A stretch of DNA of 64,000 nucleotides from Chloroflexota bacterium (lineage in GTDB: Bacteria > Chloroflexota > Limnocylindria > Limnocylindrales > CSP1-4): the NCBI GenBank assembly GCA_021783095.1, contig JAJXUG010000002.1:93286-157285 (forward strand), in the 5' to 3' direction. Position 1 is the first letter of the stretch, and every line of letters begins with the position of its first letter. This document shows positions 61,675-64,000 of the stretch, in pieces. The notes under the pieces are model-generated. The model did no database searches. It saw only the letters and a list, made by a program, of their open reading frames with translations, and had not been told where the DNA came from. The position numbers were made by a program, and so were the translations under genes.

Positions 61675-64000
61675 TCAGCCGGCGCCGCCGACGAGGGTCG
61701 CGTGGACCGGGCCCCGGCGGTGGTCGGCGATGGCCTGCGCCTCCTCGAGACGCAGGCTGATCACGCGGCTGACGGAATCGTCGCCCACGGTCACGCCGTA
61801 GAGCGCGTCCGCCGACTCGATCGTCCCGCGGTTGTGGGTGATCACGATGAACTGGGTGTGCTTGGCGAGGTCGCGCAGGGCCTCGGTGAAGCGCCCGACG
61901 TTCGCCTCGTCCAGCGCCGCGTCCACCTCGTCGAGGACGCAGAACGGCGCGGGACGAACCTCGAGCATCGAGAACAGCAGCGCCACGGCGGTCAGCGCGC
62001 GCTCGCCGCCCGAGAGCATCGCCAGCGCCTGCGGCTTCTTGCCCGGCGGCCTCGCCGTGATCTCGATGCCGGTGGCGCCGAGGTCCGTCGGGTCGGTCAG
62101 CGTCAGCTTGGCGAAACCGCCGCTGAACAGCTGCTGGAACCGACGGTCGAAGGCGACCTCCAGGGCCGCGAACGTGGTCCGGAACTGGGTGGCGATGAGC
62201 GTGTCCAGCTCGCCGATCAGCTGGCGGGTCTTGGCGATCGCGTCGCGCAGGTCGCGGTCCTGGACCTCGAGCGACTCGAGGCGGGCGCGAACGGCGCGGT
62301 ACTCGTCCACGGCGAACGGGTTGGCGGCGCCGAGCTCGTGGAAGCGGCGCCGCAGCCCGGCAAGGCGGCCCGGCGACGGCGCCTCGATCTCGGGCGCAGC
62401 CTCGGACCAGCGCGGAGCCAGTGCGTCGAGCACGGCCTCGAAGACGGCGGTGTCGCCGGTCGCGCCGCTCCCATCGCCGCCTTCCACGCAGTCGGCGTCC
62501 TCGCGCGCCACTCCATCGTCGCCCGCTCGCTCGGGGCCAGCCGACACCACTGCGGCCGCGAGCGCGGACACATCGAGCCCCGCGCTGTCGGCCAGGTGCC
62601 GCAGTCCTACCTGGCCGAGGCCTGCCAGCTCCACCAGCAGCTGCTCACGGAGCGCATCGAGGCCGAGGCGTGCCTCCATCACGGCCACGTCAGCCGCGCG
62701 GGCGCGGTCATCGGCGCTGCGCAGGCGCTCGCGGGCGGTCGTGGCGGTGTGCTCCGCCTCGGCGAGCCGGGCCCGCTCTGCGCGGTCGTCGGCCAGCAGC
62801 TCCTCGAGCTGCTCGCGCGCGCTAGCCTCCCTGGCCGTCGCCTCGGCGAGCTCGCCCTCGAGGCCGTCCCGGTCTGCCGATGCGGACCGCTCCCGCTCGT
62901 CGAGGGCCGCGAGGTCGCGGGCGATGGAACTCACCCGGGCCTCGGCCATCATCACGGCCGCATCCGCGCGTGCCCGCCGAGCCTCGGCGTCGCGACGCGC
63001 CCGCTCCTGTGACGCCACCTCGCCGGCGAGCCGGTCGCGACGGGACCGCAGCTCCGCCACCCGTGCCTCCCAGGCCTGGACGGCCTCCGGGTCGGGGCTC
63101 GACGCCTCCCCAGAGGCCGACGGCGACGGGGCCGCCTCGAGCGAGGCCAGCGCCGCGTCCGCGCGCTCGAGCTCCGCCCGGAGCCGGTCCGCCTGCGCCG
63201 CATGCCACGCCGCCTCGCGTGCTGCCGCCTCCGCGTCACGGCCGGCTGCCCGCTCGAGCTCTTCGGATCGACGACGCCGCCCCGCCGCCGCTGACTCCGC
63301 GGCCCTCGCCTGCTCCAGCGCGGCCCGCGCGCTCGACGCCTCGCGCTCGGCGGCCGTCTTCGCCGCATCCGCTTCTGCCGCCTCGGCGGCCAGCGTCTCG
63401 AGCTCGCGCTCCAGTCGCTCGAGCTCGGCCCGGCGCTCCAGCGGCGAATCGCCCCGCCCGAGGCGGATGGTCAACGAGTCCGCCACCGCGGACCCGTCGC
63501 GCGTCACCGCCAGCCAGCCCGCGGGGAGCGCCGCCTGCAGGGTCAGCACGGCCGCCAAGTCCGGCGCCCACACGACGCGTGCCAGCAGGGGCCGCACGAC
63601 GCCCGCCGGGTCCCGCCGGAGCGCATCGGCAAGCCGGCCGCCGCCGGACGCTGACAGCGCGTCGTCAAGCCGACGGAGCTCTGCCGCCGCTCCGCTGCCG
63701 GCACCCTGGACGGCACGTTCGGCAGCGGCGAGCCGCTCGCGGACCACGAGGTGGCCGCGCTCCGCCCTGAGCTGCGCCGCGGCGCTCTGCTCCACCACGT
63801 AGGCGCGGGCGAGGTCGCCGAGCGCCGCCTCGACGGCCGGCCGCAGCGACGGCTCCACCCCCAGCTCCTCGTCCACGCGGCGTCCGCCCAGCTTGCGCGC
63901 CGCCCGCGCGATTCCCCGCTCCTCGTCCTCCGCCAGACGCCGTGCCAGCCCATCGCGGCGGCCGCGCGCCCCGGCGAGCACGGAGCCCGCGGTCGCGGCT
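61675..64000 (-). CDS. smc: Chromosome segregation protein SMC, C-terminal part (cut by window edge)
   Basis: About 775 C-terminal residues are present; the N-terminal ATPase half lies beyond the window. From the edge: end of the first coiled coil, the hinge (VDEELGVEPSLRPAVEAALG and following), a long Ala/Glu/Arg coiled coil, then the C-terminal head with signature LSGGERALTAVALLF and Walker B FCVLDEVDAALDEANVGRF. SMC condenses and segregates chromosomes with ScpAB. Unusually Ala/Arg-rich in the arm, consistent with the high GC content. Stop at 61675, followed by ftsY. Confidence 0.95.
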   Translation of the reverse strand, partial: AATAGSVLAGARGRRDGLARRLAEDEERGIARAARKLGGRRVDEELGVEPSLRPAVEAALGDLARAYVVEQSAAAQLRAERGHLVVRERLAAAERAVQGAGSGAAAELRRLDDALSASGGGRLADALRRDPAGVVRPLLARVVWAPDLAAVLTLQAALPAGWLAVTRDGSAVADSLTIRLGRGDSPLERRAELERLERELETLAAEAAEADAAKTAAEREASSARAALEQARAAESAAAGRRRRSEELERAAGRDAEAAAREAAWHAAQADRLRAELERADAALASLEAAPSPSASGEASSPDPEAVQAWEARVAELRSRRDRLAGEVASQERARRDAEARRARADAAVMMAEARVSSIARDLAALDERERSASADRDGLEGELAEATAREASAREQLEELLADDRAERARLAEAEHTATTARERLRSADDRARAADVAVMEARLGLDALREQLLVELAGLGQVGLRHLADSAGLDVSALAAAVVSAGPERAGDDGVAREDADCVEGGDGSGATGDTAVFEAVLDALAPRWSEAAPEIEAPSPGRLAGLRRRFHELGAANPFAVDEYRAVRARLESLEVQDRDLRDAIAKTRQLIGELDTLIATQFRTTFAALEVAFDRRFQQLFSGGFAKLTLTDPTDLGATGIEITARPPGKKPQALAMLSGGERALTAVALLFSMLEVRPAPFCVLDEVDAALDEANVGRFTEALRDLAKHTQFIVITHNRGTIESADALYGVTVGDDSVSRVISLRLEEAQAIADHRRGPVHATLVGGAG

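Overview
The window is a 64-kb, very GC-rich (about 70 %), densely coding stretch of bacterial chromosome with strong strand runs, frequent GTG/TTG starts and many 1-4 nt ATGA/GTGA gene overlaps. The mix of families points to a Chloroflexota lineage of the Limnocylindria/Ellin6529 kind: short EF-Ts, minimal IF-2, ROK-controlled pentose ABC systems, lipoprotein signal peptides, and no LPS or outer-membrane genes. That placement is inference; no rRNA or tRNA gene is visible.

Layout. (1) 1-7.5 kb: start of an RNase J gene, a type-4 uracil-DNA glycosylase, aspartate-semialdehyde dehydrogenase, a LysR regulator, pyrophosphatase, a GNAT enzyme, then rpsO-pnp. The PNPase carries an extra DnaQ-like DEDDh exonuclease domain. 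(2) 7.8-22.6 kb: a pentose (xylose) island with two CUT2-type ABC importers, a membrane-anchored FG-GAP/UnbV protein, a Gfo/Idh/MocA dehydrogenase, a ROK regulator, xylulokinase and xylose isomerase. (3) 22.6-29.8 kb: a minus-strand nusA-ylxR-infB-rbfA-nrnA-truB-ribF operon with its own promoter and leader hairpin. (4) 29.9-37.2 kb: a broken HIT-family gene, a NarL-type two-component pair, a cupredoxin-like lipoprotein, a thioredoxin-like protein, msrA, and an arsR-dsbA-ccdA thiol-redox operon with a clear palindromic operator. (5) 37.3-46.4 kb: ispG-rseP-dxr-cdsA-uppS-frr-pyrH-tsf-rpsB (isoprenoid, envelope and translation genes) and yraN. (6) 47.3-51.5 kb: an island with a 1180-residue modular protein that has an eCIS/DUF4157-type LQR-GNRAV motif, a long amphipathic helical region and an OmpA-like domain, followed by a jelly-roll-like protein. 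(7) 51.5-64 kb: rnhB, a phzF-like gene, rplS, trmD, rimM, khpA, rpsP, a DUF3352-like membrane protein, ffh, a small membrane protein, ftsY and the 3' half of smc.

How the parts fit. Regions 3, 5 and 7 are growth-rate modules for transcription elongation, ribosome assembly, SRP targeting and chromosome organisation. Region 2 imports a pentose and converts it to xylulose-5-phosphate under ROK control. Region 4 looks like a redox/metal response. The main novelties are the PNPase-exonuclease fusion, the eCIS-cargo-like protein without visible injection-system genes, RNase HII without its GRG motif, beta-clamp-like pentapeptides on UDG and RNase HII, and phased hairpin arrays with a 42-nt period at two loci 50 kb apart.
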